The position numbers and the translations under genes were made by a program. A stretch of 64,000 bases of DNA from JAUVXJ01 sp964433755 (GTDB lineage: Bacteria; Chloroflexota; Anaerolineae; UBA7937; B3-Chlor). The notes beneath the pieces are model-generated. The model searched no databases and was not told where the DNA came from. It saw only the letters and a program-made list of their open reading frames with translations. Positions 9,506 through 17,484 of the stretch are shown here, piece after piece (within the stretch, counting starts at the first letter, position 1; every line of letters begins with the position of its first letter). The stretch is from contig CAYSSR010000001.1 in NCBI GenBank assembly GCA_964433755.1, positions 62,001-126,000 of the forward strand, written 5' to 3'.

Positions 9506-10213
9506 GTGAAGAGAGAAACCATTCTCGTGGTCGATGATGAACCGCGTCTGGTCAGGTTGGTGCACGAGATCCTGACGGCGGTGGGCTACGACGTACTCAG
9601 TGCACGCGACGGCAAGGAGGCGTTGGAGGTCCTCGCCATCGAGCAACCTGACCTTGTTCTGCTGGACATCATGTTGCCTGGCGACATGGACGGCTACGAT
9701 GTGTGCAAACGGGTGAGAGAATTCTCGGCCGTACCCATCGTTATGCTGACGGCCAAGGCACGCGAGGTAGACATGCTGGAAGGATTCGACGCCGGCGCCG
9801 ATGACTATCTGACCAAGCCTTTCAACGCCAAGGAGCTGATCGCCAGGGTTAAGGCGGTGCTGCGCCGCAGTACGCTGCCTGGCAAGGAAGCCATGCTCAC
9901 GGCTGACCTCTCTTGCGGCGACCTGACGATCAGCTTCGCCCGGCGCAGAGTCAGAATGGGAGAACGCGAAATCGCCCTCACACCAACTGAGTTCAAGCTG
10001 CTCCAGCAGCTAGCGCTGAACAGCAACCGCGTGATGCTGCACGAGGACTTGCTCGCGGAGGTCTGGGGTCCTCAGTATCGTGACGACATCGACTATCTCA
10101 GAGCATACGTGCGTCATCTGCGGCTCAAGATAGAAGACGATCCGTCTCAACCTCACTACATCCTTACCACGCCTGGAGTGGGCTACATGCTTTCGTGCCC
10201 CGAGGGCAGTTAG
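9506..10213 (+). CDS. OmpR-family response regulator
   Basis: Two-component transcription factor of 235 residues. The receiver domain has the acidic pair VVDDEP, the phosphorylated Asp54 in VLLDIMLP, and the conserved Lys in LTKPF. The C-terminal winged helix includes LTPTEFKLLQQL and DYLRAYVRHLRLKIE, ending in GVGYML. The start is GTG at 9506; an AGGAGG at 9462-9467 upstream has no start codon behind it in this frame, so the initiation site is slightly uncertain. The likely partner is the kinase at 5811-8150. A strong terminator follows at 10257. Whether it controls gdhA or the downstream glutamate synthase operon is inference from position only. Confidence 0.93.
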   Translation: MKRETILVVDDEPRLVRLVHEILTAVGYDVLSARDGKEALEVLAIEQPDLVLLDIMLPGDMDGYDVCKRVREFSAVPIVMLTAKAREVDMLEGFDAGADDYLTKPFNAKELIARVKAVLRRSTLPGKEAMLTADLSCGDLTISFARRRVRMGEREIALTPTEFKLLQQLALNSNRVMLHEDLLAEVWGPQYRDDIDYLRAYVRHLRLKIEDDPSQPHYILTTPGVGYMLSCPEGS

Positions 10214-10256
10214 AAGCCTCTTCATAGCACCCTCATTGCTATACTTGCAGACGAAG

Positions 10257-10280
10257 AACCCGTGATTTTCACGGGTTTTT
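10257..10280 (+). terminator. Rho-independent terminator
   Basis: AACCCGTGA (10257-10265) pairs with TCACGGGTT (10269-10277), followed by a T-run. It separates the response regulator from the redox operon starting at 10415. Confidence 0.85.
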
Positions 10281-10414
10281 CATTTTTCGACCCCTCCCTT
10301 TTATGAGAACTCCACGGCTTGTCCGGTAGAATGATGCTGGCGCAAGGTGTCGCGGCCAGGGGACCTTCTGGCTGCACGTGGCGTTGGGTTGGGCCCAAGA
10401 GAAGGAGAAGTAAA

Positions 10415-10906
10415 GTGGATTTCCAGCCGACGTTTGACGCGAGTGAGATTGATGACTTGTTGAATGGCAAGAGAGACGGCGACAACGAATCTCTGATGCG
10501 CGTGTTGGAGGAAGTCCAGGCGCGCTACCGGTATCTGCCGAGGGATGCGCTGATCTTGATAAGCGAGAGCATGGGAGTGCCTCTGAGCCAGACCTATGGC
10601 GTGGCTACTTTCTACAATGCCTTCAGCCTTACGCCAAAGGGCCGGCACGTCATCAACGTGTGCTCCGGGACAGCGTGTATGGTGCGAGGAGCCAAGAAGG
10701 TCCTGGAGAGAATCTCCGAGAGGCTGGGCATACAGCCTGGCGACACAACAGAAGACGGGCAGTTCACGCTGGAGACGGTGAATTGCCTGGGTGCCTGCGC
10801 TCTGGGACCCGTGGTCGTGGCGGATGGAGCCTACTCCGGGGAGATGACTGGTGCGAAGACAGAGGCGTTGCTGAAAGAGATGATGGCTGAGGTCGAGACG
10901 GTATAG
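10415..10906 (+). CDS. NuoE-like [2Fe-2S] thioredoxin-fold subunit
   Basis: First subunit of an NAD(P)H dehydrogenase module, 163 residues. A helical N-terminal part with PRDALILISESMGVPLSQ (the NuoE signature) precedes the thioredoxin-like domain, whose four cluster ligands lie in CSGTAC and NCLGACALGP. An upstream in-frame ATG at 10319 exists, but the extra residues look random; GTG at 10415 has GAAGGAG eight bases ahead and begins DFQPTFD, so I place the start there. NuoF follows after 3 bases. In known complexes this subunit relays electrons next to the FMN site of NuoF. It is a soluble type, as in HydC/HndA/HoxE, and no membrane Complex I genes are present. Confidence 0.92.
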   Translation: MDFQPTFDASEIDDLLNGKRDGDNESLMRVLEEVQARYRYLPRDALILISESMGVPLSQTYGVATFYNAFSLTPKGRHVINVCSGTACMVRGAKKVLERISERLGIQPGDTTEDGQFTLETVNCLGACALGPVVVADGAYSGEMTGAKTEALLKEMMAEVETV

Positions 10907-10909
10907 CAC

Positions 10910-12763
10910 ATGACCATGGTACGAACCCCCGAGGAGTTGGAGAGGCTCAAGCAGAAGCTGCTGGCAGTAAGGGAGCCAGACAAGCCACGCGTCTCCGTGT
11001 GTTGCGGGACCGGCTGCCGCGTCCATGGAAGCATGGAGGTGATCGAGGCTTTTCGGAAGGAAATCGACGAGCGGAATCTGAACGGGGACGTCGGCGTCGT
11101 TGGCACAGGATGCCATGGTTTCTGTGAGAAAGGGCCCGTCGTCGTCCTCAAGCCCAGCGGCGTCTTCTATCAGAGAGTAGGTCTGGAGGATGTCCCCGAG
11201 ATCGTGTCGGAGACCTTGCTCAACGGGGCAGTAATCGACAGGCTGACCTACGCAGACCCTGCTACCGGCGCGAGGGTGATTCACGAAGAGGACGTGCCCT
11301 TCTATCGCAAACAGCAGCGGCTGGTGCTGGACCTCAATGGTGACATCAATCCTACCAGCATACAAGACTATCTGGCCTTTGGCGGGTACGGTGCTCTGAG
11401 CAAGGCTCTTCTCCAGATGAGACCCGAAGAGGTGGTGGAGGAGGTCACACGGTCTGGTCTGAGGGGCCGTGGCGGGGCAGGGTTCCCGGCAGGAGTGAAG
11501 TGGAGACTGTGCAGAGAGGCAGATGGAGATACCAAGTACATCATCTGCAATGCAGACGAAGGCGACCCAGGTGCATACATGGATCGCAGCATCATGGAGG
11601 GCAACCCTCACAGAGTGGTGGAGGGGATGATCATCGGCGCCTGGGCCATTGGCGCACGCGAGGGATACGTGTACATCCGCAATGAGTATCCCCTGGCGGT
11701 GGAGAACCTGAGGATAGCCATTGGGCAGGCTCGGGAGTATGGCTTCCTGGGCGAGGACATTCTGGGTTCGGGCTTCGATTTCTCCATCCAGATACGCCCT
11801 GGGAGCGGCGCATTCGTCTGTGGCGAGGAGACTGCGCTCATGGCGTCCATCGAGGATAGGATCGGGGAGCCTCGACCCAGGCCGCCATATCCAGCGCAGA
11901 AGGGTCTGTGGGGCAAGCCGACCAACATCAACAACGTGGAGACCTGGGCGAACGTACCCCTCGTGATCGACCGGGGAGGAGAGTGGTACTCCCAGATCGG
12001 GACAGACCAGAGCAAGGGCACCAAGATCTTCTCTGTCGTAGGGAACATCAACAACACAGGGCTGGTCGAAGTGCCCATGGGGACTACTCTGTCCGAGATC
12101 GTCTACGACATCGGCGGTGGCGTCCCGGGGGACAAGGAGTGCAAGGCGGTCCAGCTTGGCGGGCCGTCGGGAGGATGCGTGCCACGGGAGCATTTCGATG
12201 TCCCCATCGATTTCGAGTCCTTGCAGGAGCTCGGCGCCATCATGGGCTCCGGCGGAATGGTGGTCTGTGATGAAGACACCTGTATGGTGGAGTTCGCCAG
12301 GTACTTCATGGATTTCGTCCAGCAAGAATCCTGCGGCAAGTGTGTCCCATGCCGTCTGGGGACGAAGGCTATGCTGGAGGTCTTGACCGCGATCACGCAC
12401 GGGCAGGGCCGAGAGGGTGATGTCGGCTACCTGGAGGAGTTGGGCAAGCAGATCAGAGAGTCCTCTCTCTGTGGCCTGGGGCAGACTGCGCCCAACCCGG
12501 TGCTCTCGACCATACGCTACTTCCGCGACGAGTACGAGGCGCATATCCGGGACAAGCGTTGTCCAGCTCACGTTTGCAGGGCTTTGGTTCACTACTCCAT
12601 CGATCCTGACAAGTGTACTGGCTGCGGACGCTGCCTTCGTAGCTGTCCGGCCGAGGCCATCAGCGGCACCAAGAAAGAATCCCACACCATAGACCAGGAG
12701 AAGTGTATCAAGTGCGGCTCCTGTTATGAGCTGTGCAAGTTCGATGCCATCGTCGTGGAGTAG
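10910..12763 (+). CDS. NuoF-like NAD(P)H-binding FMN subunit with extra ferredoxin domain
   Basis: 617-residue NAD(P)H:acceptor module like HydB/HndC/NfnB-linked NuoF proteins. Order: N-terminal thioredoxin-like [2Fe-2S] domain (CCGTGC and GCHGFCEKGP), NuoF core with the NADH/FMN glycine loop GLRGRGGAGFPAG near residue 184, SLBB region, [4Fe-4S] site ESCGKCVPCRLGT near 475, and a C-terminal ferredoxin domain with CTGCGRCLRSCP and CIKCGSCYELCK. It oxidises NAD(P)H (or reduces NAD(P)+) at FMN and passes electrons along the clusters. It starts 3 bases after NuoE and is followed by a NuoG/HoxU-like gene, so a soluble trimeric diaphorase is likely. NADH versus NADPH cannot be decided. Confidence 0.93.
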   Translation: MTMVRTPEELERLKQKLLAVREPDKPRVSVCCGTGCRVHGSMEVIEAFRKEIDERNLNGDVGVVGTGCHGFCEKGPVVVLKPSGVFYQRVGLEDVPEIVSETLLNGAVIDRLTYADPATGARVIHEEDVPFYRKQQRLVLDLNGDINPTSIQDYLAFGGYGALSKALLQMRPEEVVEEVTRSGLRGRGGAGFPAGVKWRLCREADGDTKYIICNADEGDPGAYMDRSIMEGNPHRVVEGMIIGAWAIGAREGYVYIRNEYPLAVENLRIAIGQAREYGFLGEDILGSGFDFSIQIRPGSGAFVCGEETALMASIEDRIGEPRPRPPYPAQKGLWGKPTNINNVETWANVPLVIDRGGEWYSQIGTDQSKGTKIFSVVGNINNTGLVEVPMGTTLSEIVYDIGGGVPGDKECKAVQLGGPSGGCVPREHFDVPIDFESLQELGAIMGSGGMVVCDEDTCMVEFARYFMDFVQQESCGKCVPCRLGTKAMLEVLTAITHGQGREGDVGYLEELGKQIRESSLCGLGQTAPNPVLSTIRYFRDEYEAHIRDKRCPAHVCRALVHYSIDPDKCTGCGRCLRSCPAEAISGTKKESHTIDQEKCIKCGSCYELCKFDAIVVE

Positions 12764-12777
12764 AAAGGCGACACTGG

Positions 12778-13461
12778 ATGATCACCCTAACGATCAATGG
12801 CCGGGCAGTGAAGGCCACAGAAGGTTCGACGATACTGGAAGCTGCGCGGGAGAACGGCGTAGAGATTCCCACGCTCTGTTACCACGAGGCTCTCGAGCCC
12901 TACGGTAGCTGCCGCCTCTGCGTGGTCGAGCTGGCCACGGCCAGGGGACCCCGGCTGGTTGCGTCCTGCGTCCATCCCGCCGAGGAAGGGGCGGTGGTGC
13001 AGACCGATTCGGAGATGGTGCAGAGCTCGCGCCGCGTCACGGCTGGACTGCTCTTGGCCTCAGCTCCGAATGCGCGAGTCGTGCGGGAGCTGGCGAACAA
13101 GCTGGGTGCGAAGGAGCCGCGCATAAGCCTGAGCGACAGCGATTGTATCCTCTGTGGGTTGTGTGTCCGTGCCTGCCGTGAGATTGTCGGGGCCAACGCC
13201 ATCAGCCTGGTCAGTCGAGGGTTCACCAAAGAGGTGCGTCCGCCTTTCGAGATTGGCTCCAACGCCTGTGTGGGGTGCGCGACCTGCGTCTTCATCTGCC
13301 CCACCGGGGCGATCAAACTGGAGGATGTTCTGGCCAACAGATCTGTGCACGGCTGGGCCTCTGATTTCGAGGCCACTGCCTGCAAGATCTGTGGTGACCA
13401 CTATCTTGCGCCTGAGTTCGCGGGGGAAGTGGAACAACTGCTGGACAAGCGAGGCGTGTGA
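12778..13461 (+). CDS. NuoG/HoxU-like iron-sulfur subunit
   Basis: 227 residues. The N-terminal plant-type [2Fe-2S] domain has CYHEALEPYGSCRLC; a NuoG-like linker follows; then two [4Fe-4S] motifs, CILCGLCVRACREIVG and CVGCATCVFICPTGAI; the C-terminus keeps an extra CKICG pair. The protein stops where NuoG would continue into its molybdopterin-like domain, as in HoxU and the front part of HndD, so it acts as a wire between the diaphorase and its partner. The frame runs upstream into the NuoF gene, but the ATG at 12778 begins a normal N-terminus (MITLTINGR) after AAAGGCG. The next gene is HdrA-like. Confidence 0.9.
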   Translation: MITLTINGRAVKATEGSTILEAARENGVEIPTLCYHEALEPYGSCRLCVVELATARGPRLVASCVHPAEEGAVVQTDSEMVQSSRRVTAGLLLASAPNARVVRELANKLGAKEPRISLSDSDCILCGLCVRACREIVGANAISLVSRGFTKEVRPPFEIGSNACVGCATCVFICPTGAIKLEDVLANRSVHGWASDFEATACKICGDHYLAPEFAGEVEQLLDKRGV

Positions 13462-13497
13462 CCGACAGTCCGGGACCTACGTGAAGGAGCACTGGAA

Positions 13498-15621
13498 GTG
13501 ACTGTTGAAGGTGAAGTTAGAATCGGCGTTTTCGTGTGCGAGTGCGGAGGGAAGATCTCAGGCGCCCTCGACGTCGAGACGGTCGTGGAAGGTGCCGCCA
13601 AGATGCCTGGCGTGGTGCTGGCGAGGCGAGAACGCTATGGCTGCTCCAAGGCAGGACTCCGCGAGATTGGCCGAGCGATAGAGGAACAAGGCCTGAATCG
13701 TGTGGTGATCGTGGGCTGCACGCCTCGAACCCATGGGCCGCTCTTCCAGGCGACCTTGAACGAAGTAGGCTTGAGTCCGTCATGCTTCGAGGTGGTCAAC
13801 GTCAGAGAGCAGTGCGCACTGGTGCACACCGAGGACAGGGAGGGGGCGACCAGAAAGGCCCTGGACTTGACCCGAATGGGAGTGGCCAAGGCAGCGGTGC
13901 TGGGGCCTTGGCACCAGGTGGAAGTCGACGTGGTGCCCATGGCGTTGGTCATCGGCGGGGGAATAGCTGGCCTCACCGCAGCCGCGACGGTGGCTGCGAG
14001 AGGATACCCCGTCAAGCTGGTGGAGAAAGCACCAGAGTTGGGAGGCCAGGTCGCTCGGCTGTTCACTCTGTATCCGTCCGGCGAGAGCGCCAAGGAGTTG
14101 ATCGAGAAGAAGACCCGAACTGTGCGGGAGCATGACGACATCGAGGTGTTAGCTGGCGCCAGACTAACAGAACTCTCAGGCTCGCCGGGTGACTACAAGG
14201 CTACCGTAACCCAGGACGGGAGGAGTCTGGAGTTCCACGTAGGGGCGGTGATCGTGGCCACGGGGGCGCAAGAGGCCGAGCCCGGTGAGGAATACGAGCA
14301 GAGCAGTGTGCGAGTAATGACGCAGTCTGAATTGGAGCAGGTACTTCAGCAAGGTGGTCCCCAGGCCAAGCGGACGGCAATAGTGGTGGTTGAGCCAAAT
14401 GCAGAGCAGTACTCCTCCGTATCCGCAGCGGCAGCGTTGAAGAACTCCGCAGTGTTGAAGCGTCGAGATCCCGAAGCTACGGTCTCGGTATTCCTCAACG
14501 ATCTCTCTTCGGACCTTACCAGCGGCATGATCGGGGAAGCCAGGGGCCTGGGCGTTGAGTTCTACAAGTACGATGGAGATTCGCCTCCGCGGATCACCGA
14601 TCAGGGAGTGGAGGTCTTCGATCACCTACGGGGAGAAGAGGCCGCCATCCCCTGTGATCTGGTGGTGCTGGCTATGCCGCTGGTGCCACAGCCGGATGCG
14701 GCGTCGGTTTCCAGGATGCTGGCCGTGCCTCTGGATAAGCGGGGGTTCCTGCTGGAGCCCAGTGTGCGCCTGCGACCCGGGAGTTACGTCCCCAGGGGTA
14801 TCTTCGCATGTGGCAGCGCACACTATCCTACGAATGCGCGCGAGAGCATCTTCCAGGGCTATCGCGCAGGTGTGAGAGCCTTACGACATCTGTCGTCGGG
14901 CAAGCTCACCACTCATGGGCCACGCCCTCGCGTGGTCGACAGTCGCTGTGTGGGCTGCGGTACATGTGTCGAGTCCTGCCCCTTCCACGCGATTTCGATG
15001 GTCAGTAGGGAAGGAACTCTGAGCGTCTCCACGATCGACGTCTCGCTGTGCAACGGGTGCGGCAACTGCACGGTGGTATGCCCGGCCAAGGCCATCGTCA
15101 TGGAGACCTATGGGGATAGGGAGCTGGTTGCTCAGATCAACGCAGCGTTGGCCGCTCGGAGGGTAGGTGAATCGCGGATACTCGCCTTCCTCTGCGAGTG
15201 GAGCGGCTACGCGGCAGCGGACCTTGCAGGAGCCGAGGGACGGCAGTACCCGTCCAACGTGCGGATCATTCGAGTCGGTTGTTCGGCACGTTTCGATCCC
15301 TATCTGCTTCTGTGGGCTTTCCTACAGGGCGCTGACGGCGTCTTGCTTGGCGCATGCGATCCGGGCATGTGCCACTACGTGGACGGAAACAGACGGGCGG
15401 CAGAACGGGTGGAGGTGCTGAACCGGATGCTCAGGCACGCCGGCTTCGACTCCAGGAGACTGCTTCTGCAATGGTTCAAGCCCGATGATGCCGAGCAGTT
15501 TGTGAGAACGGTGAGGCGTTTTGCAGACGAGATAGAGTACCTGGGGCCCACGGGCGAGGTTGACGCTGGTCAGAGCTCCTGGGCCGATGTGAGCGAGGAA
15601 CTGCTGGTTCCTCAATCGTAG
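13498..15621 (+). CDS. HdrA-like FAD oxidoreductase fused to an MvhD domain
   Basis: 707-residue flavoprotein. The N-terminal HdrA region holds VCECGGKI and GCTPRTHG, followed by the FAD-binding motif VIGGGIAGLTAA near residue 150 and CGSAHYP near 440. Two [4Fe-4S] motifs lie at about 480-535 (CVGCGTCVESCP, CNGCGNCTVVCP). The C-terminal 130 residues match the MvhD/FlpD domain: LCEWSGYAA, RVGCSARFD, GACDPGMCHY, the segment that connects HdrA to an electron donor. HdrA is the bifurcating flavin subunit of heterodisulfide reductase, but no HdrB or HdrC (CCG-domain) gene is present here. GTG start after GAAGGAG. Electron bifurcation or confurcation in this complex is inference. Confidence 0.9.
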   Translation: MTVEGEVRIGVFVCECGGKISGALDVETVVEGAAKMPGVVLARRERYGCSKAGLREIGRAIEEQGLNRVVIVGCTPRTHGPLFQATLNEVGLSPSCFEVVNVREQCALVHTEDREGATRKALDLTRMGVAKAAVLGPWHQVEVDVVPMALVIGGGIAGLTAAATVAARGYPVKLVEKAPELGGQVARLFTLYPSGESAKELIEKKTRTVREHDDIEVLAGARLTELSGSPGDYKATVTQDGRSLEFHVGAVIVATGAQEAEPGEEYEQSSVRVMTQSELEQVLQQGGPQAKRTAIVVVEPNAEQYSSVSAAAALKNSAVLKRRDPEATVSVFLNDLSSDLTSGMIGEARGLGVEFYKYDGDSPPRITDQGVEVFDHLRGEEAAIPCDLVVLAMPLVPQPDAASVSRMLAVPLDKRGFLLEPSVRLRPGSYVPRGIFACGSAHYPTNARESIFQGYRAGVRALRHLSSGKLTTHGPRPRVVDSRCVGCGTCVESCPFHAISMVSREGTLSVSTIDVSLCNGCGNCTVVCPAKAIVMETYGDRELVAQINAALAARRVGESRILAFLCEWSGYAAADLAGAEGRQYPSNVRIIRVGCSARFDPYLLLWAFLQGADGVLLGACDPGMCHYVDGNRRAAERVEVLNRMLRHAGFDSRRLLLQWFKPDDAEQFVRTVRRFADEIEYLGPTGEVDAGQSSWADVSEELLVPQS

Positions 15622-15654
15622 AATCGAGGATGTAGGAGCTAGGGAGGACGCTTG

Positions 15655-16839
15655 ATGGCGAAGCGGATGGAATTGGAGGTGTGGGACCTGGACAGATGTG
15701 CGGGCTGCGGCCTCTGCGTGGCCACGTGCTCGAAAGGCATGCTGCACTGGGACGGCGACGCCAAGCATCCGGCCAGAGAGATCAGGCAGAAGAGGATCGG
15801 TCTCACCAGCATCCCTCTCGACAGTTGCACTTTTTGCCAGGTGTTCTGCGAGGAGACGTGTCCCAGGCTTCACCAGTGGGAGGAACTGCCCACCCGTCGA
15901 GTGGTTTCGGCAAAGGCGGTGGGACCCGTCGAGAGTGGTGAGCCCATGGATGTGATCAAGGCGCTCATGATCGGCAATCTCTCTGCCGGTGCCATAGATG
16001 GCGTGATCGTCAACGACATCAGTGACTGGACCCTCCAACCGCGTGCGGAGGTGAGAACTACAGTGGAGGAGCTGGCTGATGGCCTTGGGTTGCAGGGACT
16101 GTGGGTGCCCACCTTGGAGAAGCTCAACGAGGCGGTGTACGAGCGAGGCCTGCGCAACATCGCAGTCGTCGGCACCCCTTGCTCTGCTGAGGCCATCAGA
16201 ACTCTGAGGGCTTCGGAGAATGGGCGACTGAGCCCATACAAGGACGCGCTGCGCTTGAGTATGGCCCTGTTCTGCACGGGCGTCTACTACCCGGCCCAGG
16301 TGCGGCAGTTCCTCGAGGACTCGATGGGCATATCAGGCCGAGACGTGAAGCAGATCCACAGCTCGCCGCGCGACAAGGAGCTGAGGGTCGTGCTGTGGGA
16401 TGATTCGACCGTCACGGTCCCTCTAGTCAAGATAGAAGCCTACACACGAGAGGGCTGCGCCACCTGCGAGGACTTCCTGGGAGAGTCCGCAGACGTCGCC
16501 GTGGGCAAGGTGGGCGCAAAGACAGGCTACTGCACACTGATCACCAGAAGCGCGGCTGGCGATGATTGCCTGGAGAACGCTGTCCATCTAGGGCTCCTGG
16601 AAACTGTGGATGAGGTCGATGAGAAAGCGTTGCTGACAGCCAAAGAGGAGAAGGAGCGCAGGAAACGGGCCCAGGCCTTCGATGACTTGATGCTGATGAT
16701 GCTGGATGCTCTGAGAGAACCTCAGAAACGAGTTGAGGTGCGGCAGGAGTTCGTGAGGTTGTATGAAGTAGAGAGTGCATCTGGATCACTAGAGGAGGGA
16801 ACGAGCCATGGAGCATGCGGCCAGTGTGCTGGATGCTAG
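15655..16839 (+). CDS. FrhB/FdhB-family flavin iron-sulfur protein
   Basis: 394 residues, coenzyme F420 hydrogenase/dehydrogenase beta-subunit family. N-terminal cluster motifs CAGCGLCVATCSKGM and CTFCQVFCEETCP; middle part with VVGTPCSAEAI and FCTGVYYP; another cysteine group CATCEDF near residue 267; a C-terminal HGACGQCAGC. Family members bind FAD and [4Fe-4S] and connect F420 or other carriers to partner enzymes. ATG at 15655 follows AGGGAGG at seven bases and is preferred over the TTG three bases earlier. The end overlaps the next gene by 32 bases, so translation is probably coupled to the glutamate synthase subunits. Whether F420 is used is unknown; no F420 biosynthesis gene is in the window. 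Confidence 0.85.
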   Translation: MAKRMELEVWDLDRCAGCGLCVATCSKGMLHWDGDAKHPAREIRQKRIGLTSIPLDSCTFCQVFCEETCPRLHQWEELPTRRVVSAKAVGPVESGEPMDVIKALMIGNLSAGAIDGVIVNDISDWTLQPRAEVRTTVEELADGLGLQGLWVPTLEKLNEAVYERGLRNIAVVGTPCSAEAIRTLRASENGRLSPYKDALRLSMALFCTGVYYPAQVRQFLEDSMGISGRDVKQIHSSPRDKELRVVLWDDSTVTVPLVKIEAYTREGCATCEDFLGESADVAVGKVGAKTGYCTLITRSAAGDDCLENAVHLGLLETVDEVDEKALLTAKEEKERRKRAQAFDDLMLMMLDALREPQKRVEVRQEFVRLYEVESASGSLEEGTSHGACGQCAGC

Positions 16840-17473
16840 GGGAAAGGACTTGAGGGCAGCGAGCACGGAGCTCAAGTCTTTGCTCACCAAAGAGCCGGTG
16901 GTGGTGAAGAACGCTTCCCATCTGCATGGGCTTTGTGGGGGACTGAAGCACGGCGAGATAACCATAGACGGAGACGGGGGAGACTACCTCGGGGTGGTCA
17001 ACGATGGGGCCACGATCAGGATCACTGGCAATGTAGGAAAGTACGTCGGGGACAACATGACCTCGGGAAGAGTGATCGTAGAGGGAGATGCCGACTACGG
17101 AGCAGGTCAGTACTGCTATGGCGGCGAAGTCGTGGTCAAGGGCAACGCTGGCGACTTCACGGCCACGATGAACAAGGGTGCCACGATCGTGGTCGGCGGA
17201 GACGTGGGAGACGAAGCCGCTACGTACATGGTCGGTGGCGAGGTGATCATTGCCGGGGACGCCGGAGAGAACCTGGGCAACTATCTCATCCGAGGGAACA
17301 TCTACATCGGAGGTGATTGGGCCAGTCTGGGCCACAACTGTGCGGCTAGCGAACTGAGCGCCAAGGACGCGCAGAGACTGGAATCGTTGCTCAAAGAGCA
17401 CGACGTCACGGTGAAGGACAAGACGTTCCGGAAGATCGCGCCCTTGTCGGACAAACCGTTCTACTCTCACTAG
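16808..17473 (+). CDS. Glutamate synthase GXGXG-domain subunit (GltB3-type)
   Basis: 221 residues forming a right-handed beta-helix of GXGXG repeats, seen as regular blocks such as GDGGDYLGVVNDGATI, GNVGKYVGDNM, GDADYGAGQ and GNAGDFTATMNKGA. In bacterial GltB this is the C-terminal structural domain that spaces the glutaminase and FMN sites; in archaea it is a separate protein, as here. Tungsten formylmethanofuran dehydrogenase subunit C shares the fold, but the FMN glutamate synthase domain directly downstream (gap 11 bases) settles the call. The start ATG lies inside the end of the FrhB-like gene after AGGAGGGAACGAGCC. No cofactor ligands are expected. Confidence 0.9.
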   Translation: MEHAASVLDARGKDLRAASTELKSLLTKEPVVVKNASHLHGLCGGLKHGEITIDGDGGDYLGVVNDGATIRITGNVGKYVGDNMTSGRVIVEGDADYGAGQYCYGGEVVVKGNAGDFTATMNKGATIVVGGDVGDEAATYMVGGEVIIAGDAGENLGNYLIRGNIYIGGDWASLGHNCAASELSAKDAQRLESLLKEHDVTVKDKTFRKIAPLSDKPFYSH

Positions 17474-17484
17474 GAGGATTTCTG

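Noticed and set aside
12733..12777. Upstream start for the NuoG/HoxU-like gene
   Set aside because: The extension lies inside the NuoF coding end and lacks similarity to the family; ATG 12778 gives the normal N-terminus.
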